Positions 24,315 to 49,800 of a stretch of 64,000 bases of DNA are shown one piece after another. Within the stretch, counting starts at the first letter, position 1. Every line of letters starts with the position of its first letter. The notes under the pieces are model-generated. The model was not told the origin of the DNA. It worked only from the letters and a program-made list of their open reading frames with translations, and made no database searches. The translations under genes were made by a program, and so were the position numbers. The stretch comes from Branchiostoma floridae (Eukaryota > Chordata > Leptocardii > Amphioxiformes > Branchiostomatidae): NCBI RefSeq assembly GCF_000003815.2, contig NC_049982.1:20894705-20958704 (forward strand). The letters run 5' to 3'.

Positions 24315-25091
24315 TCATCTTATGAAGAGTTCTTCCCCATTCTCTCTCTCAATATAATCGATGTTGTGGAGTCTAAATTCTTTAAGGATCTTCAAGTCTC
24401 CTTCACGTATTTCCCCCAGTTGGTCCTCATGTTGAGTGTCACAGGCAGGTAGAATCGACGGAACGCTCGTCCCCAGGATGAAGTCTCGCACTATCTGCAC
24501 GATGATTGGTCCGCTGTCGATCTCGTTCACGCCATATCCTTGTATATCTTCCTCCAACTCCCGCGCATTTATCATCACAAAGGGCCGTTCTGACAGCGTC
24601 GTCTGCGTCGAAAGTCCGCACTGATTTTTGGTGAACTCCGATATGGAATTTGCCAGAGGAAGTCGGAGAGAATCCATCAAACGTCTTGGAAATGCGCCCC
24701 TACCACGGGGGTCGATCCAGAAGATCGTGGCCGACCGCTTGGCATAATCTATTTGTGCAGCGACTAGCCGCCACCGCTCTGGTGTGTAGAACGGGATAAG
24801 TAGTGTGTTGGGCATGGTGCTCCAGCTCCGCTCTAACTCCCGCGAGCAGACCCGTAAAGTGGGCACCACACTTTCCAGCACATGCGTCAGGCTCTCGCCA
24901 TGGCACGGGTCCAGCACCACGGCCAGTTGTTCGTTCTCCTCCAGAAATGAACCGCTAGATGGCGGTTTCGAGCTGTGGTGGCTGCAAAAAGTTAGGAACT
25001 TGCGGCGAATGTCCTGCAGAAGGAATGTGACGTCAGCGGTTGAGTACACTCGGCTTCTCTCCGCGGCGTCAACATCAGGATTCGGTCTCAT
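24315..25091 (-). CDS. Ulp1/C48 protease-like protein, catalytic residues apparently lost
   Basis: A single-exon ORF of 258 aa. Residues ~95-207 follow the order of a C48 (Ulp1/SENP) fold: LLIPFYTPERWRLVAAQID (the 'IP...HW.L' segment), IFWIDPRGRG (the 'DS/DP' strand), a helical spacer, then DIQGYGVNEIDSGPIIVQI (the 'Q....DCG.fv' segment). If this alignment is right, the catalytic His is Arg106 and the catalytic Cys is Ser193, with Asp127 and Gln184 retained. It would then be a pseudo-protease. Active C48 enzymes cleave SUMO/NEDD8 or transposon-encoded substrates. The start follows a good acceptor-like CCCGCAG, so a 5' UTR exon may exist. It has no signal peptide. The family call is by motif order only. 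Confidence 0.5.
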   Translation of the reverse strand: MRPNPDVDAAERSRVYSTADVTFLLQDIRRKFLTFCSHHSSKPPSSGSFLEENEQLAVVLDPCHGESLTHVLESVVPTLRVCSRELERSWSTMPNTLLIPFYTPERWRLVAAQIDYAKRSATIFWIDPRGRGAFPRRLMDSLRLPLANSISEFTKNQCGLSTQTTLSERPFVMINARELEEDIQGYGVNEIDSGPIIVQIVRDFILGTSVPSILPACDTQHEDQLGEIREGDLKILKEFRLHNIDYIERENGEELFIR

Positions 25092-36853
<11,762 letters not shown>

Positions 36854-39800
36854 TTATGTACAATTATGAACGTCACAGAAAGCTAAATTGTATTTACAAA
36901 AAGTTCCCTTTATTGCAGTAAAATCTCTTTAATATAGATCCAATATAACGTTCAAGAAAAATTAACTCTACATGCTTCATCCAATGATATCAATATTCTG
37001 ATAAAATATAGTTTAGTTTTATATAATATTTTATATGTCTTGTTGATTTTGTTTGTTTTTTGGTCAAAAATTAACATTAGTGAGATGTTATATTCCAATT
37101 ACTCTATTTCATAACAAAACTATAAATAAGATAATCAAGAGATGGTTGAAAGAAAAAATACCTTGATTTGATGTAAAGTCAACTTTTTGTTTTTCATATG
37201 GTATCTGTGAGTCATAGAAAAACAGCGGTTTCAAACACCAATAACATGCATTGGCATAATACCGGTAGTAAGACTTATACCGGTAGATTAAAAATACTGG
37301 AACTTAAAGAGATCTACACATGCAACAATAGTTATTTCTGAGCTGTGCACACTTCAGACATCTAGGTGTCCAATACACCATTTACAAAGCATCGATAACA
37401 ATGCATTCGAAGACAACAAGGCCAAAAGTTTTCAGTATACTTTTTTTTAAATTTCGGGGTAGGCAGCTCGTCGTGGGACGAACACACTGTCACATTCATT
37501 GCCAAATTTATATAGATCATAATTACACATGCTCACGGCACAAGACGAACATGATTCAACAACAATCTTGAATTTCTGTGAGTGACCTACAACTCATGTA
37601 AAAGTGTGAAGAACCGTTGCATAATAGCCCGGATCTATGACTGAATGGGCAAAATTGAACGTACGCAGCCATTTTCCCGCCATTTTTATATCTACGCTAG
37701 CAGTGAAGTGTTACGTCATAGCGGTTGTGACGGACAGAAGTTAAATGAAAATTCTTGACAGTATACGTCCGTTTTCTCATGACATTTTGTATGCTCATGC
37801 AGGTTTATGTTTTATGCATTTACTGACAGAAAAGGAAGGAACATCAGAGGATGTATAAATGTACATAGCGGCAGTTAATTGTGCCGTGTTTCTTCCTACC
37901 GGTATTTTGTACCCCCTCCCAACCACGCGCCCGTTCGCCGTGTAATTCCGCGGCGTGTTACAATTACAATATTACGCTTTTAGCAGGACAAGAGTGGCAG
38001 AAAAGTTACACAGAAGAAGTGGCAAGGGTAACCTATAACAGCAACATGTAACTGGAGAAAATGATGCGTTGACAATTTGTCAAATCAGTATGGCTAGAGA
38101 AATCGTCGTAAACGTACCGGTATTATGATAACAGATGTTACTTATTCAGAAGAAGTAATACTTTACGTTAAAAACTTTTTTTCACTGTATGATGTTTTGT
38201 GTTACTTTGGTATATTAGTAGAGATTCCAAGATTTGGGATAGCAGATTGAACATTTTTCTGGTAACTTGTAACAGTTAAGTGTTAAGTAAGCTGTACATC
38301 TGTGGATTGTCAGACTTAGTCGTATTGTCTATACACTGTTGCTGCACCAGTGAAACATTGTGTATGTGCAAGTTGTATGTTATATGGTGAATGTAGCAAA
38401 CTGAAACATCATTCATGATAGAGAAGTAGCAATACAATGATGATGGTACTTAGAAAAGCTAATGTCTTACCCAATGACATCCAGGTCATTTAATGATAGG
38501 TAGGGGAACAAATTTTGTCTTAAATGTTAGAACTGGACCATGTAAAGTAGACTGAAGTATTTGCCAGAGATTGTGATCCAGTTACCCAGTCTTTGCACAG
38601 TAGTGAGGAATATTCCCTATTGACTTGTATGGATTATGTTTACTGTAGTGTGACTTCTATAGGCCAGAAGGTGGCCAGAAATGCCTGGCTGTTGACAGTG
38701 TATTGTAATGTTCTGGTATGTATAATGTAAGATGCCAAACTATCCAACTGACCTAGTACTACTAACTTAACATTCTTTGTTGTCAATTGGAAGACTGAAA
38801 AAGTATGTGCAAACTAGTAACTAACAATAAGATAACATCCGTCACAGTTGGTTAATGGTACAGTTTTCATTATCATTATCAGATCTTTTTTGTCATGAAT
38901 TGATTATTTATGATTCACTAGGGTTGATAAAGCAAATCATTAGGAGATAGTGATTTATGTATGATTATGATGTTGTATTTTCTTTATGCAGAACAAGTGA
39001 CAAGTTGTGGAGATTACAAAAGGTGGTGATTGCATCACATGTACACTAGATCTGGTGTGATGTTACCTGAAAATCATGCTTCTACATTGTTAGTAATACG
39101 CAATTCTCATGATTCTCAAGAGAAAAAATATAGTCAAATTGAAAGTATATCCCTGTGACAGTGCTACTGTAGTAGAATTCACATTTGTGGTTGGCAGATA
39201 ATTGTATGTACAACACTGTACATGTAGTCAGGGCAACAGTAGTGGTAGGACTTGGTGATTGTGAGGTATTGTGCAAGTACTGGCACATGCTGTAACGTTA
39301 ACTGCCTGTATAAGTGAGAAGTTAAATATGTGTTATCACAAGTGGACTTGCTGGGGGTGAAACAAAGGGCCACATGAGCTTGATGTTACGGATGACACCA
39401 AAATAATGCAAGAGGGCAGAAAGTATTTTCTCACCCTGCACGAATTTGTCGTTTTCATGAAATTGAAATTTTCTGGTCTCCATAAACCTTTTTCACACAA
39501 AGTTCACCATCTTAATGCTGACTTGTAACAGAATACTACGGATATTTTCTCAAATTGACAAATTGTACTCTACTGTACATCATTGGCTGTGCTAGCAAAA
39601 CATTGCTATCCTCCCTACTTACATATCTTAAAACTGTCTGGTCACTTTTGCCTGAATGGGATGTAGTTGGCTAATGTGAAAAAGTCAAAGCCTAAAAGCC
39701 TACAAGAAATTTTATCATTCTACATAAGGCACATGCTTGAAACATAGTCTTTAGAATTTGAACAATTTTGCCCAAATCAATCACCCACTCTAAAAACAAA

Positions 39801-40836
39801 CACTTCAGGATAACATTCTCCCCTTCACAACTTCTGGCTTATATTACTATTAGTAAAACATCCTCATTTCACATAAACTTGACAAAGTGAATGACATCTT
39901 TTGGTAATACAATGCAAAAATACTGGGAAAAATCCGGTAACATGAAGTTTGTCACTTGCTCATTTTTCCATAGTCTCATCACAAGATTATTTCTAAACTT
40001 GCACTTATTTAACAATAAGGGGCCTGCACTAGCCTCTCATTCAAACCATTTTTTTTGTTGCCAGGTTGCGATTTTTGGGGTCCAAAATCGAGAGATGTAG
40101 AAGTTCAATCTTTCTTTAGTAAACACACCCAAATTTAGGCAAGCACTGACTTACAGGTATTCCATACAGTCAAGACAGTGGAGCTTAAGGAATGCTGAAG
40201 GAGAGGTACAGAACAGCAGCAACTTACATCAGTTACATCGGCCCTCCACATGCTCACAAATCTATCACCAATATTTTGCCCCCACAAAAGAAATTTGCTG
40301 CCGCCGCCTCTGCACATAGAAATGATAATCAATTATACTATATATATTATATATATATAATGTTACTCTAATCCCTGCTCTAAATCTCAGGACTAACCCA
40401 AAGTACCACCAATTTTCTGTTAAGGTCCACAAACCTCTGGTCTTACAGGCAATATCAATAAACAAAGTTTGTAATGTTTGTAATATTTGTTCTGTTGCCT
40501 TGCTACGGTGCAATTATCACATCACTAAAAACACTTGTCACTTATCACAATATGATCACAGATTCTACATCCTACTTCCAGAGGTGTGTTTGTTAGAGGT
40601 TTTCAGTCATTCCACAGTCTGAGTTATTGTACAGGTGAAAATGGTTGTGCAAAATTGTCTATAGACCAGTAAATTAAAGAGGTAGCGATTAGGGGATATA
40701 TCCATGACTATGTACATATCAACAAGGGGACGATTCCTCCCAAGCCTCCTGAAGCAGCACAGCAGTCAACGTCACATTGTGGGCCATCCCAGGGTGCACT
40801 GGGGATATCCAGGGGGCTAGGGGGCTACTCTAGGAT
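36854..40836. other. Intergenic, tail-to-tail between ALDH18A1 and the SOD-repeat gene
   Basis: About 4 kb of AT-rich DNA containing the 3' UTRs of two convergent genes. No coding gene is recognised on either strand. An AT dinucleotide repeat lies at about 40336-40362. Polyadenylation sites could not be fixed. Confidence 0.55.
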
Positions 40837-43800
40837 TCAGCTCAACAGCCATCCCATGGTACCGAGCAGCAGTGTTGTGAAGAGGACACTGGTTTTACTC
40901 CAGGTTGTCGCAGAGGAGTAAACAGCTTGTGGAGTACCAACTGAAAGGACATCACACACTGGTTAGAGACCAACTTATGATAAACTTGCCTGGCTCATAG
41001 GTTTAGATAGTATAGTCTAGAATTGTTTGAGAAGGAAACATTGGTAAAAGACCCAGCATAACAACCCAGTGGTAGGGCACATAAGCTACACAATAGAATA
41101 TCTTAAGGTGTGCAGGCTTTTACAGCCTCTCTCATCTATCGAAGCAAAACAGTCTTAATTTTGGTAACCTTAGGGGTGCTTTTCCTAAAGTCTATTTATG
41201 GTTTTTGACAGGCACAATTCCAGACAGACTTTTTGTGTAGAACAGACTTACCGTAGCTCTTGCAGCTGTCTCCTGGTGCATACTTCCCCAATTCACTAGC
41301 CTGGCTCCCAGACACCAATGCTTCCACTTTACTGCGCTCAATGTTGCCTAAACAGGATATTAGAACAACACAGATCTTTAATGACAGTGAAAAAGCATAC
41401 ACTAATGAAAACTGTACATCCTCTTCCAACATGTCTTTTTACATGCACAATATGACTGATTTGAGATTTGGTAAGGGAATCCAGCAATTCAAGCCAAAAC
41501 TATTATCTTGACAGAAAGCTGGCTGAAATGATATTCAAGACGTCATAACAAATTTACAAGGAATTTTTCTCACTCCAAGTCCGTATTTAAAGGCGTCACT
41601 TGCGCAGATTTTACTCAGCATGTACTAGTAGCCATCCCCTGGCCCCAGACATGACTGCAATTCACTGCGGCTCCATGTAATAAACTACTTGTAATATGAT
41701 AATCATTTTCTCACCAAGGACATAGAATGTCACCTCCTGGCACTCTCGTATGGTGTTGGTCTTGGGCACGTAAAAGATGGCAACTTTCCACACCGCGATC
41801 TCCAACAAGTTAGCTACCGTGGTTCGGAAGTCAGTCCTTTAAGGAGAAATAATGTATCCAAATGAATGTGGGCATCATTCGTGTTACAGATGCAACATAA
41901 AGCAATATGCAAGTACCTGGATTTACAACCCTGCCTAAATTCAAAATCATACATGTAACGTTATATGGAGACATATTCCAAAGACTTGCAAGGGTTTACA
42001 TGAGCCGATTTTTCACACTTTTATGAAACATGCAGTAGCCACATATTTTGACTTACGAGTCAAAGTTGTCGATGGGTGGGAAAGCAATGGTGGCTGTCTG
42101 CGTCATGGGGCGGATAGTGCCACACCCCAGCCTGCCACCCCCGCCATTAGCCTCGTGTATCACAATGGAACGGCCCACAACTGTGTGGAGAAGAGGTAAG
42201 AAAATTTTGAATACAAGTGATGGACCAACATGAACCAACATCAGACCAGGCGCAGTTTTTGAACTACATATTCCAAACTTTGACACTGTGAAGGTTCAAA
42301 TAATGCCAACTAGACTGCATACAGGCTTACCTGTGAGGACTTGTGAAAAGTGTGTAGTAATTGCTGCAATGCTGGCATTACATGCTAAGAGTTTGTCTGA
42401 CAGAAAGACAGAATACCTTACCTGTGAGCTCGCCGTACAGTGGAATATCCACATCAGTGTAGACTCGCTGCCCCCCTCCTACAGCATACTTCCCCTGTTT
42501 CCCGCTCAAATCTCCCAGCTCACAGCGCAGTGGGTTTCCTGGCTTACACCGGGTGGCATAGTTCCCCTGTAATTCACAAAATAAAGATACATGTTGGAGG
42601 CACCTGAAACCTTCTACACGTGTTTCATCTTCACTTTCAGTCAAATTCTTAAAGCAGGTAACTTACCTTTACCCTGAATGATGTAATATCCAAGCAGATA
42701 TGATACCATGTTCTAGCTAATCTTTTTCATGTCCTTTACTAACACCTCACCACAATACCAAAAAAAAAATATACCACCTGAAAGACATGCAAAAAGGCAG
42801 CTTAAAAATACACAATTCTGCTTGCATTTCATCACTGTTGTTATGGTAGTCAACAAAGTCTCACCCCCAGGTCAGCATTGTAAGGGTTGAAGTGTCCTCT
42901 GCAGCTGGAACATCGAGACGTGACAGCGTTCTCATCACCGGTCACGGGCTGTTCATGGATGTGCCAGCTGTGGTCAGACGTCTGCAAAGTAACAACACAG
43001 GAGAAATGAAGGATGTGTTGATGGCGGTCAGACATCAAGGTAATCAGGTAATAAGAATTGTACAATACAAACAATACTCAATGCAACAGGATAGATTTTG
43101 TAAATGGTCCAGTCACCTTGTAAAGTTTGTATTGCAAATTCTTATTAAAAAACATTCCTCATTTGTTTCCTTGAGTGCTTTGATTATCCGTACACTGTAC
43201 TATCAATCAAGATGTTCTCATGTTAATCCTACAGAGAATCAGCAACTATTACATGTATACTCATGTATTATCTGTGGAAGATGGGAATGTCCCAGAAGAA
43301 ACAAGAGTCTGAAAACTCAAACCTGCATGAAATATTTTGTTTTGTGATGGTGCGAATGGTGTGTTGTGGAGTTGATATGGTTTGACGTTTGGCAAAATTA
43401 TTTCATCATTGTTCTTATATAATATCATCTACCTGTGGTAAATGGTGAGATCCAAAACTACATCTTTCTAGTGACGTACCTCACCATTCCATTTTTATTT
43501 GCTATTGTTACACCTGCACCTGGCACATATCCTTAATGTGTATATAATTGTTCATTCCATACAGAGGTGACAGGGATGTTCACAGTTACTCTTTCTACTA
43601 GTTGTGGATCTGTGCAGCCATTGGCTATATATCCCTAATGTGTATATATATAGTGATTCACCCAACACAGTGGTGACAGGGGTGAATAATTGCCCCAGCT
43701 GGCTTGCTCTAGTATTTACCAGATGAACTAGGACCACTTTACTCCTGTCAAAAAGACTCCTGTCAAAAAAACTGCAGCAAATGCATGCTAAAGCACAATG

Positions 43801-46800
43801 TCTCACAATATCTACGCCCATAGCAAATGTGATAATTGCAATCCATCCAGACGTTCTAAAGATATCGGTCCGGAAACACAAATTCCAAATCGTGATCCCT
43901 ACCAAAAACAATACCTGCTTTTCTTCAAGCAGGTAATTAACATCCCTACTGGCATAGTACTGGCATACTGGCCAGATGTGGTAAACATCATCACTCATGA
44001 GGTTATGTATGGAATTCTTGATGCATGTATAATGCCAGGTCACCTTTATCGGTGAAGTAACCTTAACCGTTGCTTTTTGCAAAGGAGTATTTAGGGATAA
44101 TAGGTTGATGGCAGTGCCTTCAAATTGCAATACTTTCAAACTACTACAGTTTGAAACCACCATCTGTTGACTTTATCATACCTAAATACCCCGCATCTAT
44201 GCGGATAAAGGTGGATTAGTGTTACATGTACATGTAATAGGTTTGACAGGCTATAGGTATAAATTATAAGGTCTTAAGGCCTATTGTAGAAATGACCACC
44301 TGCTGACTTTCTTGAGTACTTACACTACCTTAAGTGCAGTTGCTTGAAATCTTTTGTGGTGAACAAGATAATTTTTGAGTGGCTGATAAGTTTTGTGCTG
44401 AAGTAGGACTGTGCCTCGGGCAGTATAACCTGTCTCCAACATAACACAATGTAACATCGCAATTAGTGTCACCTGTCCTTCTGCTCCCTTTGTTTATCTA
44501 CTGAAGGCAACATTCCAAGGGACAGAGTAGATAATCCATCTACCTGCTAAACAAAAGCTCAGGCATCGCCTGACTTACACTGACAGTATCAGCTTACGGG
44601 CACTGACCTACATGTAGCTTTCCCCACAATCAAAGAAATCAAAATATCAGAAAAAAATTTCAGGATTTTACAGATATGATAAGGAAGTTTTGTGGTACAT
44701 TTAATAACATAGACATTTACTGGGATTTGTCAGCACTAGTGATACTTTACACTAATTACAGACTCTGATTCTGAATACATCTGTGGGGAAAATGTGCACT
44801 AAAATCTGACCTGAAACTAAACTTGGTACCCAGATCCTTGCACACACCTGTAGTGTATGATCCCTCCTAGTCTCCTATTGTCACTGTCTGTCTTTTGTTG
44901 GTGGATCAAGTTACATGCTTGTCAGTTTTAATAATAATGGTTAAATAGACGGAGAACCTTTAAGGTTATCAGGATGATCATTGGAATTAAGTATCAAGAC
45001 TTCACTGAACCAGTACATTATCATATAGCAATCTTCAAAATAAGTTGCATGCAATGTCTTCAAATATTGCATGTCATCTAACGAGCTGATGCCCTCCTTT
45101 CAGAAACGTACAATTATTATTCCTTTCATATCCCATGCAGTCAAGACAAAATTGAAAAAAATGGTTCAAAAAGAGCCAGGAAAAAAATTTTCAATTCCCT
45201 CTTCTCTATGTTTCCTTCTGAAATCGTATACTTGCTATTCCCCCTCAAACAACTTTCGGCAAAAGGAGCAGTAACGTCATGAAAAAGGATTTTAGACATT
45301 GTTTTTTGACATGCTTTGACTTCTTTTCAATTCTCACTCTCAACTCAGACTTTGTTGATGACACTTTAATAGTCAAGAAAGGGGAACTAAGAGCAATTTC
45401 TTGCTGTCAAAAACAACAACCAAGTAAAGATGAAATGTTGTTATGGCAATGCCATGGATGCGAGCTGCTTCAAATACCAGACACAGATTTGTTTTTGCTG
45501 GGCTGCACTGAAGCATCCTCAGCTGAGCAACAGTGTGAAGGATTAGAAAAGCGTCAGGCCGCCATAAACTTTGCTCTACTACGTATTTAGTTAGAATTTA
45601 CTTTTATCTTTTGTTCCCATTAATCTCGTCAATACGTTTACATGACATTCAAGTATAAATGGATGAGTTATGTATTTAGGGTTTGTAGTGTTGAAAAGAA
45701 TAGTTTGAGGCAAAAGTAGATTAGAGGGGAGCTTGCTAAGAGTGCAGCAAACCATACATCAAACGCTACTAGAAAGATGTCTGGTCTACAGTCTGTTGTG
45801 AGGCTTCTTGTTTCTGTTTCATGTACCAGTACTATTTATTTGCTTTTAGTAGCAGGTGTGTTGTACCGGTAAATACGTTTACATGACATTCAAGTATAAA
45901 TGGATGAGTTATGTATTTAGGGTTTGTAGTGTTGAAAAGAATAGTTTGAGGCAAAAGTAGATTAGAGGGGAGCTTGCTAAGAGTGCAGCAAACCATACAT
46001 CAAACGCTACTAGAAAGATGTCTGGTCTACAGTCTGTTGTGAGGCTTCTTGTTTCTGTTTCATGTACCAGTACTATTTATTTGCTTTTAGTAGCAGGTGT
46101 GTTGTACCGGTAATGCACCATTCCCCTTGAGTGCAATATTGAACAAATACAGAAACCCTTTCCTATTTCGAAAACCTCTGTCAAAAACAGTGGAACAGAA
46201 ATGGCCAATGAAAAAGACTACACCCACAGAGTAGTTAATTTGGGAGGGATAGCCACTGCATTAGCATAATCACTTTGTTGGTGAGCAGATTGCGTGTGTA
46301 ACACAGGGTAATGTGTATAATTATAAGAGATGGGACTCTGCACACTTTGTAGAAGGGGCCTATGGTTGGCATGTAGTGTAATAGAAGCGCTCCCTCTCCG
46401 CAACTGCTGGACCTACTTACTTCTCAATGTCATTTTTGTCATAAGAATGCATGCAGCAGTTATGCATGAAACAAATACAATAGAAAATCTTTCAAAGAAA
46501 TACATTCCCTGCTTTACACGTTTCCCCATTTATAATAAGTGAAATTATAACACCCTTACCACAACTATATATATATAATTTGCAAAGAAGGCAGCACATT
46601 TTTTCAGCCAGAGAGGCTTTCAGGGCTAAAAAGCTAAACCAAAGTCAGTAGGTATTATCCACTAAATAGTTCTGTCCTGCTAGGCTAAGCGCTGTTCTTG
46701 ACGGTGTTGTTCAAAATAGAAACATGATCAAATAGAAGGCGGGACTTCGGGTTCGGTCCATTATCATTCTACACCTGTCCCATGCATTTCTTAGTACTTC

Positions 46801-49800
46801 AGCGGATAAGAAATTAAACCTGCCCATCTGTAGTACAAATCACATTTACTAAGAGTTCTTGTGGGTTGAAAATCAAATTAACTTTCCCTTTTAAGTCAGA
46901 AAACAGGGAGCTTAAGAAATTAAACATCACAGAAAATTTGGCAAGTGACTTGGCAACTTTTTGCACTTCTAGCCAGAATTCCTATAGAAATCCTGGCACC
47001 TCACAGGAAATGGAAGGAATTTTGCATCAATGGTATGAAAATTTTTTCAGCTCTTATTTCCTGCCTCTAAGCAATATGTTTATCATTGGTTTAGACCTAA
47101 GTAGATTAAACCATCATTGTTCTTGTTTGTCCATGGAAACTTGGCTACATGGATGACAGATACTGTTTTCTTGTGTGGCTGCTGACAACATATGAGCACC
47201 ATTTTCACCCCTCCCAGACTGGTCTTGACAATGGAAATGATGACTAAAAGTAATGGTGTCGTACCTGTTTGCTGGCATCCTTGGCATACCTGATGTCCAC
47301 CTGGAGGGTGGTGTCGCCCCCGCTGCCATCCGCATAAATTACCTGAGTCTGCAACAGGTAAAACATCTCCAGTCAAACATACAAGTGTTACACATAGATA
47401 TTACAAGGGATTTTTAAAAAAAGACATTGATCCCATAACAAGTAGCATTGTTTGAATATCTGTTGTGACAACCCATTTGTGTGCTGTCAACTTGCACACC
47501 ACTAGCAGAGATACCTGCTGAATTTAAGATGTTATCACACTTCTTGTAAAGAGGTTGGCCCCAGACTGTAATGGCCAAATTAGTCTGGACTTCTATAGCA
47601 CTCACCAGAACAATTTTGCCTGTGATGGTATTGTCACCCGCCGGACTTATGGCTTCAAACTCAGCCATAGCAGACACCGTGGAGGCATCCACAGGCAGTA
47701 CTCTGGTCAGGTTTGCACAGTGCCACCTGCCGCCGCTGTTGTCGTGGATTACGATCGACCTTCCAATGGAACTGTACGTCCCAAACAGGGGAAGGTTACC
47801 ATCCTCATTAGTCTCTGAGAAACCCGTCTGTCCCTGCATGGAGCCATATTTGCCACTTAGGTCTCCGATTTCGTACTGGTCGCTCGTCCCACTTCCACTA
47901 GCAGGACTGTTGGCAATGACGACGTTGAAAGGGTTATAATGTCCGGCAACAGACGCTGCACTGCACGGGTTGTCTTCTCCAAATGGTACAGGGAGCTTGT
48001 GCACGTGGTACGTATCTGCATTATTACTCAAGCCAGTTACATCGATAACAGTGGTGGTGGAGTCAAACGGAGATGCCTGGGTTACGCTAAAGGTTCCTGA
48101 GATGCTGACGCCCCCCTGAGCATGCCATGTCTGAGTCGACACTTCCACAGCTGGCAGCTGAAAAATGTTTGCACAGGCCAGCCTCCCACCACCAGAGTTT
48201 GCCTGGTGAATCACCATAGAGCGACCAATCACAGCCTCCGGACCGGACAGCGGGAGCTCGACGTCAGTGTAAAAGTTCCTGCTGATGCTGTCTTCCGAGC
48301 CCACGTCAACTTTCCCGTGTTTGCCAGACAAATCGCCAAGTTCACAGCGGAGGGGATTGTTTCCATTGCATTGGGAGGCATAGTTCCCTGAAAGGTCAAC
48401 TGCATACGGGTTGAAGTGTCCTGCCGTGCTTGAGCACCTGTTTTCCACAGCGGCGTAGTCCAAACCCAGGGAGTCCTCGTGCACATGCCAGCTGTGGTCT
48501 GAAGTCCCAGCCGTACCATCGATATACGACACAGTAAGGAACACCGAGGTGTCCAAATATGGCTTGTCTTTAACCTGCCGTAGGACCATGTGACCGGCAA
48601 TGGGAGTCTTGAACACTGCCATCGCTGTGATCACTTCTCCAGGGTAACCGATGTTTGCACACACCCATCTACTACCAGTCGTATCGTGGATTATAACTGA
48701 TCGACCAACAATACTGTACCGTCCATACAATGGAAGGTACCAGTCAGTATTCACAGTAGACACAGTGTCCATTCCATTGAAATTACCAAACTTTCCACTC
48801 AAGTCACCAAGTTCGTACTGATCACCAGTACCTGCAGCGGGATCAGGATAGCTGTCAGAACTCGGGACCTTGCCAAAAGGGTTGAGGTGCCCTGCAGTGT
48901 ACGTTCCACTGCACATGCTCTCATCAGCTGCCTTAGCTGGGATTGGGTACTCGTGGACGTGGTAGTTGATTGCATTAGCTCCAATGTTGTTAATGTTTAT
49001 GGTGACGGTGGTGTACTCATACGGTGAGTTCTGGGAGAAGACCATAGTACCTTTCACCCCACTCATGTCAAACCTTGCAGACACTGACACTGCTTCGAGA
49101 TGGTAAATCTCTGCACATGCCAGGACAGTGTTTGAAGAGTCCTTCAGAATAAGAGATTTTCCAACAATGGTACTTCCACCAGACAAGGCCAAACCGCTCT
49201 TCGTGTCAAATTTCCTCCCACTTCCACTAGTGGCTCCAATCATGGTTTGCCCCAGGTCGGTAACGACGCTGCCTGTTGAGGCACAGCGTGTCGCCAGGTC
49301 TCCACTGCTGCTCGGAGCGCTGCTGCGTACCTCCCAGTTATTACTGGTGTCCGCGGCAGAACCGGTGTTCTGGCTATAGAAGAGGTTTGATATTATGATG
49401 GTTGTAGCAGATGGGTCGTCTGACTGCTGACGAAACATGACAACTCCACTGACAGGGCCACCAAACTTGGCTATGGCAGTCTTCATGGTGACAGCCTCTG
49501 GGAGGATGGTGGCACAGCGGACATTGGTGTTGTCACTGGTGTCAGTCAGAAGCACAGATCTGATGGAAACAAAACAGGACTTTTCAAAACCCTATTTTAT
49601 TGTTAAACAAAGTATAAAACAATACCTGGCCATAGACAAAATATTGGCTTACTGAAACTAAGCATAACCAATGATCATTGACACATGAAACGTTAATTGA
49701 GCTGTGTAACTATACCAAGCAAACCTTGCTTCATTTAGCACATGGCAACTTAGCCAAAATGATGGCCTTGATTACATAGAACCATTCATATGACAAAATA

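Noticed and set aside
43552-44163. 203-codon minus-strand open frame in the SOD-repeat gene intron
   Set aside because: It has no recognisable motif, mixed repeat content (two copies of a CCTAATGTGTATATA...GGTGACAGGG unit) and Cys/Trp-rich random-like composition. It lies wholly inside an intron on the coding strand of the host gene.
45279-45590. 103-codon plus-strand frame in the same intron
   Set aside because: Antisense within an intron, no family signature, starts after a T-rich stretch. Length is within chance expectation.
48229-48600. Alternate-frame ORFs across the large SOD exon (both strands)
   Set aside because: They are shadows of the 651-codon SOD exon, which has family motifs throughout.
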